The notes under the pieces: generated by a model
Databases searched by the model: none
Told to the model about the DNA's origin: nothing
What the model saw: only the letters and a program-made list of their open reading frames with translations
Source of the DNA: Diphasiastrum complanatum
Taxonomy: Eukaryota; Streptophyta; Lycopodiopsida; Lycopodiales; Lycopodiaceae
DNA: 64,000 bases
Assembly: GCA_029204225.1 (NCBI GenBank)
Contig: CM055113.1
Coordinates: forward strand, 30,076,177 to 30,140,176
Direction of reading: 5' to 3'
In this document: positions 24,641 through 39,588 of the stretch, one piece after another
Layout of the letters: the number at the start of each line of letters is the position of its first letter
Numbering within the stretch: the stretch's first letter is position 1
Position numbers and translations under genes: made by a program

Positions 24641-26405
24641 TGGTATCATTAACTTACGTGATTGGTTCATTTTAGGCATATGAAACTTTTTATATTGATT
24701 TACTCATCATTTTCAACCAACAACAAAAGTCTGAGTAATTCAACCTTTTGTGGTTATCTATCAATATAAGATGGATTATCCAGAGCATTAACAAAATTAA
24801 ACAAATGTACTAACGTATTAACCAATGTTGGGTGGTTAATGGTTATCTACCTTGTTTTTTTTGTTACATTTCAGATTTTTGTAAGAAAGTTGCTTTTTGG
24901 GAAAGTGTGATTGAGGGTTGGACTTTTTGAGTTTTGAATAGTTGGTCCAGTTACCAATAACGGAAGCTATAAAAAGATAAGGATATGAGGAATGTGGTTA
25001 TTTCAAAAATGTTAAAGGGCCATTATGCACTAATCAACTACCAGTTAACTTACACAACATGCTCACTATAAAGAACTTGCAATTTTGGACTTGATTATCA
25101 TCATCTATTTTTTACTTTTCACATAATTACATTTGAAGTGACAATGATAGGTGTTGCAATCATATGCCTTCATCATCATGAATGCCTTGTTTAATGTTGT
25201 CGTCGAAGTGAGATGCAAGTAGAAGGTAGTGCATCTCCCTCCCTCAACCCGTCGAAGTGAGAGAAAGGAAAAGGGCATCTCATATGCCTACCTCATGGGC
25301 TCATCCCCTAATTTTGCATTAGTTATTTTCCTTTCTCCTTTCTCCCTTGGTCAAACATTAGCAAACCCCTAACCTCACTCTACCTAGTATAAATATTATG
25401 CCCCTACCAAACCTAGCTATGAACCAATGTATTAGTAGCTAGGCTTTATAAACCTGAAATACAAATGTTCCAAAGGTAAATTAGAGTTAATTACCAACTA
25501 TCGCCAATTATCGTGGCCCTTGACCTCCGCTATTCCGAAGGGCCCCAATTACCATGGCCCTTGATGTAAAAGGCCATTCCAAAGGGCCCCCGCTAGATGT
25601 TACTTTAGACCCTATTGATTCCATTTATCTATAACCATCCAACAGGATTGGCTTAGTTCGTTAGCTTAGCATCCAAAGTTTTAACCAAGATGCATTTATC
25701 TACATTTGGTAACCCATGGTTATGTAAAGAAAAAGAGAACCTATCAACATTGGTATGGACCAACCTTATATTCGACGTTCTCAATAGCGACTTGTTCTCT
25801 GAAGTAAAATTTACCTATCAAATTGGAGTATTGAAAGTCATATTGAGACATGTCAATCACAAATTTAACTTATACTTGGCCAACATTAGTATAATTAACT
25901 TGGACTAAGAGTTTGTAAAAACCCAAGGGGGGAAAGAGACTTATTGATTATGACAAAATAATAATTCATGCTCTCAAGTAACCTCCACCCTTGGATGAGG
26001 GTGGTGGGGCTCTCACTCTTCCCTCAATCCACATTTACACTTATCTTGGAATTTCAAGCGCAACTTGTAAGCACCTTTCCATGTGGCCATAACCACCTTG
26101 AAAACGACTTCACATTCTCCAATAGTTCATGAACTTAAAAATATGTTTGTAAAGATTTTAATACCTAGCATCTCTTGGGCTCCACAACTCCTACTTAAAT
26201 GAACAATAACCAATCAAATGAACAACAACAACCAATATGTTTGTAAATGTGTTGAATAGTGCTTCTTGGGCTCCATGTACTAAAGCATGACAATTTAAGT
26301 GAAGTTGATGCCCATTGTATGACACCTCTCAAGTGTGTCATCCTCATGTGAGAGAATAATGGAAAGAGGCCCTAAGGAGGCCAACCTATTTCCAAATTCT
26401 TATAA
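24641..26405. other. AT-rich intergenic DNA with a short GGGCCC repeat pair
   Basis: No gene seen. 25506-25600 holds two tandem ~48-bp units with TGGCCCTTGA and CCAAAGGGCCCC-type words. The 72-codon frame at 25690-25908 has no recognisable motif. Confidence 0.5.
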
Positions 26406-27373
26406 TCAAAACAAAGAGCCAAGGTTAGCAAAACTACATAAAACAACAAAAGGATAAGAGTACAAGAGAAAGTACCCAAAGAGGAAAAACAACAAGCCAA
26501 CAAGATCAAGAAGAAGAGCCTTTTCAGCAACTATAGAATCACCTTTCATGAAGCAGCCCATGATAGCCCACTGAAATATTGACAAAAAGACAAGTAGTAC
26601 CAAGAAGGAGCCCACAAAATGAACAATTTTGAAAATTGCAGCAAGGCTTGCCACTACCATAAGAATGTCACTAAGTTCACAATAGCAACCAATAGGTAAC
26701 AATACTAGAAAAACAATTGGCAAAAGTAAGAGCAAAAAACGTAGGAGTCCACAAATGACCAAATTTGAGGACAGATATGAAATAACCGTCATTGTTTGTG
26801 AGCATGCTCATAACATAGAAATCCATTGAGATTTTTTCTTCTACCAACGTAATAGAGATTTCTTTTAACTCCCCTTATGGCTTAACAATAGAGTTATTTC
26901 TAACTTAAGCACAATGAGATTGCTTGTGACGTGTGAAAAATGACGAGCAAAAGATTAATTGAGACAGAGTAGAAAAATATGCGTGTCTATAAGGACAAAT
27001 GTGGTGTTTTAAGAGTTTATTGATCAACAAACGCCTTGTAACCTTATCTCAAAATTGAAATGCACTTAAGTATGGAAGCTCATACCTGAATAGTAGTAGG
27101 CAAGCTCTCTTGTGATGATGTCATGGTTCTTCCACACTTGTATATTTTTTGCAAAGGTCATAAAATGAAAAAAAAAAAAAAAACGTTTGAGTCTTTTTTA
27201 AGAAAATAAATAGCAAGTCTTGAAATCATAAAAATTCATCCAACTAACCCTAAAATGCAATTTGAACACTACCATGCAAAAACCACGATGCATAAATGCA
27301 AGCTAACATCCATCCAAGCATCACAAACATGCTGAAAAAAGAAAAATTGGCATGACTCCCCGACAACGGTGCC
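26406..27373 (-). mobile_element. leader region of a gypsy-type element (primer site at 27356-27373)
   Basis: The minus strand at 27373-27356 reads TGGCACCGTTGTCGGGGA, two mismatches from the tRNA-Asp-complementary primer site used by many plant gypsy elements (TGGCGCCGTTGCCGGGGA). The LTR would lie to its right, ending CCACTACA near 27378. On the leader side, a T-rich 128-codon frame (26792-26406) is almost all hydrophobic, with several possible membrane spans. It may be only a codon effect of T-rich leader DNA. No gag was found. Confidence 0.45.
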
Positions 27374-28420
27374 AAAATTGTAGTGGTTCTCCTATCCACC
27401 TTCAACACTAGATCTAAGCACTTGCATAGCATCAAGAAAGGAAGAGGATTCTTTACATGTCACACGAAAGTTCGTTCCCATGAGAGTTATTGCATATTTA
27501 AGATTCAGTCACATGCTTATGATTCAACATCTGACACTACGATCCATTAACCCTAACCACTAAGATCAAGCTTTTTTTTCTCTCTCTCTCTTTTCTCTCA
27601 CAAAAAGCATAGAAAGATTCAATTCCAACAATTAGCAAATCCAATAACATCAAGATCATAAGAAAACATGAGAGATGGAGCAAGAAAGAAATAGCAAGGA
27701 TATCCAATTGCAAATCAGTAGAGATCTCCCTCCTTATTTGAATTTGATTTTTGGGGGAACCCACTTTTACTCACTAACTTGACTATTAGGCCCTGCGAAA
27801 TTTCATTCCCGCAATTTGGCCTAAAGTCCTTTTATTAATTTCCAATAATCAAATGACTATGTGATCATTGGGTTGGACTTACACACGTAGGGTGCCAAAT
27901 CCCTCACAATGCTTATTCATAACTATAGATCTATGATCTACCTAAGAATTGGGTCTTCTTAAAGTTTGCAAATCCTCCAACATACAACAATCATGATCAA
28001 TATTTAGAATATCTCAATATTTATAGTACTCACAAATATCAATCAAAGTATTCATGATCAATATTCATAATATTTGCCTTTCAATATTTGTGATTTTAAA
28101 TGATTATAACTATAACGATCGCCAAGTGAAGATCTTTTCAAATCCTATTACATGCAACCAAAATGACACTTGTGGAGAAAAACCACCCAACCAACATGAA
28201 ATGGCTAGTCAAAACCCTAACCACTTCACCCCCAAGCCAAGGTGACTGAATAATACAAGAGAGGAGAGGATCATGGCTTTTGAAAGCAGAAAATACAATG
28301 AGGAGATGGCCGAGTTCCACTAGGTTATATACTTTCCAAAAGCTAGAGAATATTTTCTCTAGGGATCTGCCTAAAAGTTTCTGAGCTAAAACTGTATCCG
28401 TTGCAGCCTACCTTCAAAAC
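27374..28420. other. possible gypsy LTR and AT-rich DNA, no gene
   Basis: Directly right of the primer site should lie the LTR of the leftward gypsy element. I could not find a second copy to fix its borders. Nothing else is recognisable. Confidence 0.35.
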
Positions 28421-28426
28421 AGACAT

Positions 28427-29586
28427 TTGACTAAAGGCCTCTTAGGTAAAATACCTTACAAGGTTTGGACAAGCTCCAAACTTTCATTGAAGAACCTTAG
28501 AGTGTTTAGATACATTGTTTACCCGCACAATGCTCATCATGAGAGACGTACACCCAAGTTAGATCTACCAAAGTTTGACGATAGTTTGGACCCTGGCGAA
28601 ACATCTCCCGATGCTATGGTCCAATTGTTTTCAATGACTATGATTGCTAAAGCACGTGATTGATTTTTCAACCTTGATCGTGAAGAAAAGACAGACTGGT
28701 CAATTTTAAAAGAGTCCTTTGTCAAACGTTTTAAGCCCTTTCGCTTGATCGAGAGCCTTTGAGTAACATGAAAATGACAAAAGACGAACGCGTACGAGGC
28801 TACATTGGGCGCTTCAAATGCCTCAAAAGTCAAGTACAAGAACAGCCCTCTAAACAAATGCTCATCATTTGGTTCCTAGTCGGACTTCCAAGATGGATTA
28901 GACGCGAGCTTAAATCCAATGATGAATATATGAGCCTAAAATTAGCTATGTCTGATGCCATCAAGGAAGAAGACGAAGGATCAGGTGTTGACAAATCCAG
29001 GGTAAGGCGAGAACCACGTGCTCCTATCCATGAGTCAAAGCTGATCGAGGACACCCGAGATCAGCTTTGGAAATCCCAGTTGGAGTTGCTTAATAAACAA
29101 CATCAACTACAGATGGAGAAACTCACCAATGAGTTTCAAACTACCTTGAAGTCTATCCAAAGCAGTATGCTTAGTCAGCCAAACCCTACACAGGTACCTT
29201 ATAGACGAAAAACAATATGGTGCCCAGACTGTCGGGCTACACATCCTGCTGATGCTTGTCCTTCATATCGACCAATTCAAGCACATATAGTTCAACAATA
29301 TGAAGAACACCCATGACAGTCTAGAAATGCCTTCACTTATCAAGAATATCCACCTAAAAGTCCAGAACCACTAGCCATACAAGATGGCTATGCTGTTATG
29401 CAAGGGCCATTACACACCAGATGTTTCATCTGTGGTGAAACTGGCCACTTCATGGTTGATTGTCCAGTCAAGACCAAGTACCATGCTGAGTGTCCCGACT
29501 GTGTCAGAAAACACAATTTCAAAGATTGTCCAAAACAACTAATTAAGATCCTACCTGCCCACCATGTCGGTTATGAATCCCGATAG
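28427..29586 (+). pseudogene. chimera: copia integrase scrap joined to gypsy gag with zinc knuckles
   Basis: 28427-28553 reads GKIPYKVWTSSKLSLKNLRV, the conserved C-terminal part of a copia integrase. The same frame then continues into LPKFDDSLDPGE and, after stops at 28661 and 28760, gypsy gag sequence (FFNLDREEKTDWSILKESF, then YIGRFKCLKSQVQEQPS, WFLVGLP). A WCPDCRATHPADACP motif and a CCHC knuckle CFICGETGHFMVDC (29427-29468) end the gag, then CPDCVRKHNFKDCP. This is two unrelated retroelement pieces joined near 28553; a CDS spanning both is not expected to work. Confidence 0.75.
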
Positions 29587-29599
29587 GATCCTCACAACA

Positions 29600-30900
29600 A
29601 CAACACGAGCATCATAGCAACCAACAATTAAACCTGCTACTCAATCGAGAAGTTTCTTGCAAACTTCTACATTACCGCACAATACACCAGCTCCATAATG
29701 CAAAAGACACTAATATGAAATGAGTCCTTGTCGAAAGAAAGTGAAACCGATCTTCCGTCATCTGCTACAATGTCCAACCAAGATCAACCTCCATAGAGAA
29801 TTGACAATTTTTCTCCACTTCTACAACCTCATTTTCATATGCTGATAAGATTTCCAATGTGCCAGTACACAACACATCTAGGATTCGGAAATCCAGATAG
29901 AGATTCGGTTCTGTATCTCTTGTTCAGAGAGTGTGAAAAATGCAAAAATAAGCTTGGTAGAGGCCAAAAATCTTGTATATAGATGATTACACATGTGTGG
30001 AGCCTGTTCCCACGTGTGAAAATAATGTACTTGTCATGTACAACAATCATATAGGTTGTACATATGATTTAATTCAAGTTCTAGTGGCTAAGAAGGCCAA
30101 AAACTAGTTTTCTAGACATATGACACATGGCATCAATCTAATGATTGCATGAGCCACATCCTTTGGTTAGGTGTCATATCACACATGTAGAGGACAGCTC
30201 ACATGTGTGGAATAAGCTGAAGTAGGCGAATTTTGACTTCTAGAAGATTTCCAAGTAGATCTCCATATAGAAGGAAAATGGACCAAAAGTGCTCAAAATA
30301 GAAGGTTTTGTCCAAGTGTCAGTTTTGCATGATGAATCATCATATGACAAAGCACCTTCACACATGTGGGATCATAGGGATGATCAGTACCACGAGCTCC
30401 CACTTATTGTATATATAGAGCCACATTTGGCCATAATCAATGTGAGACACCAATCTTGGTTTTGGAAGCAATTTTGAGTGATTCTCTCCATTTGTCTACA
30501 TTTGTTTTGATTGTTTTGAGGTCTATCAATGTGTACTTGATTTTCAGGTTGGATTCCGTACTCAAACAGTGTTTCACACGTGTGAAACCAGCAAGTACAT
30601 TTACCTTCAATAGATGATTGTTCTTGTTTGGATTTTATGTCTAGAATTGATCTAGATTGATCTTAATCTTATGTAGATTGATAGATCAAGTAAATCTAAC
30701 ATCCAATCCCTCTTGAGGATCAGATTAGGATCCACTCTTGGTCCTTTTTGTACTTTTTGCACAGAGAGGTCATTAGGACATTAGTACCTCACCCATACAT
30801 GCATCTCAAGCTATATCTTACCACATCTGCTATCACTGATGGTAGTTGCAACTGTCAAGCTAAATTATCAATGTTGATGAATGCAAGTTTTGTTCGACAA
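29600..30900 (+). repeat. LTR-like sequence with CACA(C/T)GTGTG motifs
   Basis: Six copies of CACACGTGTG or close variants lie at about 29985, 30010, 30183, 30200, 30359 and 30574 (the last within TTTCACACGTGTGAAA). A TATA-like TGTATATATAGAGCC lies at about 30408. The word set matches Copia-C and Copia-D LTRs in the opposite orientation, so this is probably a solo or partial LTR of that lineage. Borders are not defined. Confidence 0.5.
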
Positions 30901-31314
30901 GTGCTATACAGTTCTCACTCTTTATAACGTTTGTTTATTTCCTTGTTTCTCTTCACCTATTTTGTGTGATTGATTTTTGCATGAGAAATAGCTACTACAC
31001 GAGAGTCTTCCGTAGAGCATCTCACGAACACATTTTCATTCATCTATCTATCTTCAGATCCCCTTGTACAACAGTCTAGGATTTTTGAGAAATATGAGAA
31101 ATCCATGTCAAATTAGAGTTGATTCCTGTATCTCATTGCCATATTAGTTTTTGAGTCAACTACAACAAGATTGAAACAAATTTAGTTAAAATTTGTTCAA
31201 TCTTTAGTCCAGTCGCATGTTCAACGTGTTTCAACTACGTGTTCCACATGCCGATCCAATCTTGAGCATGAATAGTTACAACCAACCACATCCCCACCAA
31301 CAGATTTGGGGGGG

Positions 31315-33890
<2,576 letters not shown>

Positions 33891-33894
33891 CTTT

Positions 33895-34440
33895 GACACG
33901 GTACGGGAGTCATGAGTTCATGGTGAAGCCATTCGGTCTAACAAATGCACCAACCACTTTTTGCACGTTTGTCAAATGGCTTATCTCATAAGTTCGTTCG
34001 ACCTTCTGCTGGGCCATATTATGTCACAAAGAAGATCAACCTAGTGGCTTATCGATTGGCACTACCATCCACCTTGGATATACACAATGTGTTTCACATC
34101 TCATTACTCAAACGATATAAACTGGATGAGCAATTTGATCGACAACACGAACTCCGTCACCCACCAATGACACTTGAGGATACAAAGAGACAGCTTGTAC
34201 CAGAACAAATATTGGCACATAGAAAGCAAACTGGCATTCAACGTGAATAACTAGTGAAGTGGCTACGGGCTCCACTCATTGAGGCTTTTTGGGAGTATAA
34301 AGACAAACTTAAGGCGGGAGCCGCTGAAGTACTGAAAGACTACCTACAAAAAAATCAATGCAACAAATGTTTTCCTAGATTGGCACACAATGCACTACCT
34401 GCGACAAGTCTCCTTCATGAACACTCACGACCACTCTGAA
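33895..34440 (+). pseudogene. gypsy pol collapsed from RT to integrase C-terminus
   Basis: 33895-33958 reads TRYGSHEFMVKPFGLTNAPT, the RT segment just before the catalytic YxDD. Within a few bases the sequence switches to the integrase C-terminus: SAGPYYVTKKINLVAYRLAL, then IHNVFHISLLKRY, a stop at 34248, and EFW(E)YKD-like chromodomain sequence. RNase H and the integrase catalytic core, normally ~2 kb, are missing. The chromodomain-like tail places it among chromovirus-type gypsy elements. Confidence 0.8.
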
Positions 34441-34648
34441 GTTCAAGGAACTTCCATGTATCTTTCTTAGTTTGTCAATAAATCGCTTGCAGCTTTACAC
34501 AGGTTTTACATAAGTGAACTTGATCTACAGTTTTCCTATGCTACTGCCAATGTATCTTTAATTTGAAGTTGTTAATGCTGGTGAATTAAGCCCGTGCCAT
34601 GCATCCTAGGTCTAGTTTGGCCCTGATGAGGACATCAACTTTTTCAAA

Positions 34649-35990
34649 CAAGGGGAGGATGTTGTAAAGCTGACTCAAGTGCACCAAGGTGCCTTGCAAG
34701 ACTCTAAGGGGTGACACTCCCTAAAGGTCCCAAAGCAAGTTAGGAAGTCAAGGACTGAGCCTCCAACATGTGGTGAGCCAGCCAAGTAGTTACAAGTCAT
34801 GAGCTAGCTCTGGAGCTCGAGTCATGGCCTAGTTAGGAGCCAAGTTGATTCTGCCCCCGGGATGACTCCTGGGACCCATGTCCAGGAGCCAAACTGATTT
34901 TGCCAGGCTTGCCAAGCTTAATCAGCAAAATAAAAACTAAGTCCAAAAAGCGTGCTTTATTGGAAAACACTATATTCTAGGATAGAGGGGGCACACCAAA
35001 TCACACAAGAACTATAGGGGGAGTCCGACAGACAAAAATTTGGGCAGCTCAATCAGCGCCAGAAATCCAATCATCAGGTCTCAGCTCTCTCTACTATTGC
35101 GAGCCAGGCACAATGCCCAACACGTGTTGGTGGCCCTGAGACCAATCAGTCCATGTATGAATGTAATCTCTTCCAAATTTAATAAAGTTGATCCTTGGAG
35201 ATGATTACCATTTCGATTTCACCTCTGGGACTGGTCCAAAGTGGAAGGACCCTTACTACAACCTTTTTGCATCGCTAGCGCCTAAGGGTCCACGCCATCC
35301 ACGTGTGGCTCGTCGCTATGCCATTTGGTCAATTTGGCGACCACTATGCCTTGGGTTTCATGTGTGGCTTGTCTTTGCCTTTGGTTACCTTTTGGGGACG
35401 GATTCTAAGTTGGCTTTCAGGTTGGTTGGGATTCCAGTTTTTTTAAGTCTGAATGGTTAAGCTTGTTACGTTTTCTAAGTTGGCTTTTACGTAAGTGCAT
35501 GATGGATGAATGTTAGACTTAAGCGTGTGTTGGGGAAACCGCTCAAGTCCCAACGCTCTTTGAGGTGCCGACGCAACACTACCCTTCACCTATTATACAT
35601 CGTTTTACATGCTTATTTGAGAGGAGGAGACTCTACTATTTTTGAGAGCTCAAGCATCCTTATGTGCTATTCTTGCATGCTATTGCTTTTCATTGTGTTG
35701 CTTATTGATTTTCATTTGCCATAGTTCTTGCTTTCTAATAGTTAAAAGCTTCTCCATTAGTATTCTAGGATGAGCACATGAGCTAACTTCCCTCTAACTC
35801 TCTTTCTCTCCCTCTTTTCACCATCAATTATGATGTATGCTTGTGTTTAGAGTTAGTGAAGGTAGTGTTAAGTGGGGTAGTGATAAAATAGAGCTAGAAA
35901 TTAGGCATCTAAACTAGCAACTAGGCATCATTAGGAGCCTATCCTTGTGTTCTAACCCTTCTTGACATGCAGAGGGCTGCTCACCATCAA
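34649..35990 (+). repeat. gypsy polypurine tract and 3' LTR
   Basis: CAAGGGGAGGA (34649-34659) is followed by TGTTGTAAAGCTGACTC, a normal tract/LTR border. A polyadenylation-type AATAAAG occurs at about 35179. The LTR's right end cannot be fixed because the second LTR is absent. The frame at 35188-35460 inside it has no recognisable motif. Confidence 0.6.
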
Positions 35991-36007
35991 ATCTACACAC
36001 CCTATAG

Positions 36008-36025
36008 TGGCGCCATTGCCGGGGA
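36008..36025 (+). promoter_or_regulatory. gypsy primer-binding site, tRNA-Asp type
   Basis: TGGCGCCATTGCCGGGGA differs at one base from the complement of the plant tRNA-Asp 3' end. It marks the start of an internal region that reads to the right and probably belongs to Gypsy-A. The LTR expected just left of it does not resemble the sequence after Gypsy-A's integrase, so the pairing is not proven. Confidence 0.75.
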
Positions 36026-37340
36026 TAGGCTATCACTAACTAGCTATAGTTGTCTTTTTAGTTGCTTAAGCTTTTTTGGTGTGTTTTAGGTGGATTTGGG
36101 GGCAGATTAGCCTTGTTTGCATGCTTTCTTCTGATTGGACTGTTCTAAGCTAGTGGAGGAGGTGTGGAGTGGTAGTGGAGACCCAAAGCAGTCTCTAAGA
36201 GATTGACAACCCATCACAAACACCAAAAGATGTTCAAATCTATTTTTGGAAGGAAAAAGTGGCCAAAAACCACTTCAGACCTTATTTCTCATAAACCAAT
36301 GGGAACTAACCTTCGCATGACTGGCAGCAACTCCTAGGTATAGTCCCAGACCTGCATAGAAGCCTGCGAGTTTGTGGTACGTGCTTGCATGAAGTGATTG
36401 CATGTTGATTCTCAGAGTGATTCTGACATGCATGAGGGATTAACATTTTTTTTGAGTGGTTATACACATGTGCTCTGACACTTAGATCACAAGCTACTTT
36501 TGAGCAGATTTTGAAAAAAAAAAGAAAAACCCAAATTTTTTTCAAAAATCCCTTGTAAAAATCAAAAAAATTTCAAAACTGAAAACTAGCCTTCACAGAG
36601 CCTTCTGAAATTCCATCTCATTGAGACAAGGACACAAAAGAGCCTACGAGCGTTAGTTTGAATGAAGTGAGCTGAAAAGTGGATTTGAGTGCTTAAAAAT
36701 CACTAAAATCATCAGATCATGAGTCTACGAGAGTTAGTTTGACATATTGACTGATTTGGAAGGAAAATAGTCATTTCGAGCCCTTGCAAACATCAATAAC
36801 TTCTTGAGCTGTAAGAATTAACCCTCTCCACTTTGAACAAAGCCAGATCTAGCTCCTGATAAGCATGTGGAAGTTAGTTTTCAATAGATATGAAGAAATC
36901 ATAGTTTTTGATTGAAAAATAGTAAAAGAACTCTCGCACAACCAACTTTCGCATGAGTAACCTTCATAGATAAGAACAGTAGTTAGATATGCACCAGATT
37001 CAGCTACTGTGAAAATATCAGGCCAATTAGAGCAAGGAGTAAAAGTTTATCAAGGAAAAACCACCGAAAGGGGGCTAAAATCGCACTTTTAGCCAATAAA
37101 ACTGATCAGATCCCTTACGATCCAGACTGAATTCCAAAGATCCATCAAGATCTTGCTACCCTGGACCTCTCCGCCAAATGAATCTGAGATCCGGACGATT
37201 AATAAACAAAAAATCAATCACCAAACTATTCCAGACTTACAGCGACCTAGTCTGATCAAAATCTGAAGGCCTTATAGGAAGCTGCGATCTCTACATCTCA
37301 CGCACCAGAACAAGATCAGCTGTAGTATCTATGGGTAGAA
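36026..37340 (+). other. Gypsy-A 5' leader, no gene
   Basis: Non-coding stretch between the primer site and gag. It has scattered CTACGAGAGTTAG and CGCATGA-type words (about 36648, 36725, 36950) that echo an inverted-repeat cluster after the integrase (41965-42066). Confidence 0.5.
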
Positions 37341-38665
37341 AATACATGGTGTTCAGTTTGTACCCAGAACCATACAACCAATGAGTATCCAGTTTTAAAA
37401 CAAAATCTTAAAATGACTCAGAAGAGGAATCAGTATCAAACTTCCTATCTTTATCACCAGGGGGCACCGAATGCGGCACCGTGGTATGGAGCGCCAATGA
37501 ACCATCAACGCATGGCCTTACCTGCACCACCGGGACCAACTAAACATCAAGTGGCCCATGTGAATCTGACAACAACAGAGCATGAGGCACCAACTTGAGC
37601 AACAACAGTGGTATGGTCCGAATGAGGCTTTTGTCGATCCAGCTATAAATGAATACTACATGACCTACGCTGCCCAACCTCAATGTCAAGGTGGAAGAAT
37701 CTATGGCTGCTATGCACCGGATTGCTGAATGTCCTAATAAGGGCATGTATACGTCTTTTTGCCAAGAATGCAGTTACAAGAATTGCACATTTAAACATGG
37801 AACAAGTGCATCTCTGAACTTGATCTCAGTATAATCAACAACAGTTTCAGGGGGGATGCCACCAAAAACTCAAATTCCCAATGTTCCGGTGTTAGCAATC
37901 ACGCGAGCACAGAAACGGAAGGGAGTGGCTCCATCACCAACATCATCAGTATCAATGACAGACGATCAGACCTCAGCTGCAGGACCGTATCCTAACATGA
38001 GGGAAGAAGAACGAGAATATCATAAAATATGCCATTGGATACAGGAACAACAAGCAGAGGAAGCTGCACAAGACAAGGAAAAAGCGCCTATAGAGTCTCT
38101 TGTTATTGAAGAAACAACACCACCTCAAGGCTCACCATTGCAAACAAATCAAAATGATTGTTTGCACTATCACGAAGCACCCTTCCACATGTGAGAGTCG
38201 GAGGTTCCGCATACAGGAGTGCTCACAACTCTATTGTCTACTCGTATGAACTTATCCCTCAGAGCGTCAAGAGCATCCTAGTCGAATGGATCAAATCGGA
38301 ACCAGAACCAGTAACACAAGAGCCAAGCATAAGAGATTTGAGGACGAAGTTGTGATAGTAGATGGAGGATCAGAAGCCAATCTGATCTCCGCTTCCTTTT
38401 GATTCAAAAGTAGGGATTGCAAGGATTGACACCAGTGAAATTTGCCATCAAGTTGGCAGATCAGTCCTGTGTAAAACCAAAACGTGTAGTTGAGGATAGT
38501 TTGATAAAGATAGCAGGAGTGCAATTCGTTATCACTTTTGTGATAATGAAAATTCTAGAGTCTCCTTCCACCTATCGGATTTTACTTGGAAGACCTTGGT
38601 TGAGAGTCATGCAAGTGGTTCACAAATGGGGGACTGGAAAAGTCACCTTTGAGAATCGTGAATAG
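37340..38665 (+). pseudogene. Gypsy-A gag (C-terminal part) and protease
   Basis: 37356-37390 reads CTQNHTTNEYPVLK, a decayed zinc-binding motif (a Cys is Tyr). It is followed by KRNQYQTSYLYHQGAPNAAP, FCQECSYKNCTF (37760) and a continuous stretch 37856-38190 (RAQKRKGVAPSP, YHKICHWIQEQQ). Protease-like sequence VVIVDGGSEANLIS is at 38350-38395, where the usual catalytic D-S/T-G is D-G-G-S. It continues to YRILLGRPWLR (38575), a standard gypsy protease end. Stops occur between blocks. The reverse-strand copy at 46.1-47.2 kb is the same gag. Confidence 0.75.
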
Positions 38666-38838
38666 GCTGTACAGGTCGATCCAACCACATGGGCAGTGAA
38701 AGCTATTATACCCATGATTTTTATGGATTGTCCACCACTGATCACACCATTGATCGCCCGCGACAAGACAAGGGAGGTCACTATGATTCACAAACATATA
38801 TATTGTGATGGACGGACGCATTAGCAACATTTGAATGC

Positions 38839-39579
38839 ATGGCTAGGCATGCATGTTATCCAAATTCGGATCAAGAACCTAGCACATCCTCGCCAAAATG
38901 TTACACCCTAGATATGCCTATAGCTTTTGGGGTGAACATGACAAATGTGGCATGGTTAGCAACGGATCTGATACCAAAGCAAGTACATTCTTATGATGAA
39001 GAAGTTGAGCTGACAGATGAACAGGTCCTACAACTCATGGATCCCGATCGATATTGAATGAGAAAAATACCAGCTCAACCACCTCAAAAAGCACCCATAG
39101 CTAAAATTTCCAACATGGAACCACCCAAGGCACTTGCTAATAAGAAGAACCAACAGAAACAACGATACAGTCAGGTGATCCAATGGAGTGATGTACCCGA
39201 AGAAGCAATAGCTACAATGGATATCGATATTTATAATCATGAAGCGAATATCCTTCCAGTTCCCAAGAAAGATAACAAGGAGGTATACAACTATGTTAAT
39301 AAAAAGAGAAAAAAGAATGTTTTAAACTCCTTGAAATCAATCCGAATGGAACCAGACGCAGTGTCATCGTCCTCTCAGATGGGTGACAATCCGAAGATTA
39401 CAAGTCACGCTAAGATCAACATGCTGAAGGAGGAATCTCGATGGACACCAGTTCATGAGACGCCAGAAACCTTCAAGAATTACACCTTGGACGACGTAGT
39501 AATCATGATGCCACAAGCGCAAAGAGAACCTGATCAAAGTCAGGAACCAGCTAAACAAGTCTTTGAAGGACCTGCATGA
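38839..39579 (+). pseudogene. Gypsy-A protease-RT linker region
   Basis: Two long frames, 38839-39054 and 39058-39576, are divided by one TGA and are charged and low-complexity (EEVELTDEQVLQLMDPDRY; QVIQWSDVPEEAIATMDIDI). They lie where gypsy polyproteins have a variable spacer before the RT. No domain recognised. Confidence 0.5.
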
Positions 39580-39588
39580 ACACAACCC

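Noticed and set aside
26406..26792. Genuine membrane protein gene
   Set aside because: No homology recognised, no supporting neighbours, and strongly T-rich DNA gives such frames by chance; kept only as a low-interest observation.
35188..35460. Host gene in the gypsy LTR
   Set aside because: Lies downstream of the LTR polyadenylation-type signal, has no motif and mixed composition; more likely LTR sequence.
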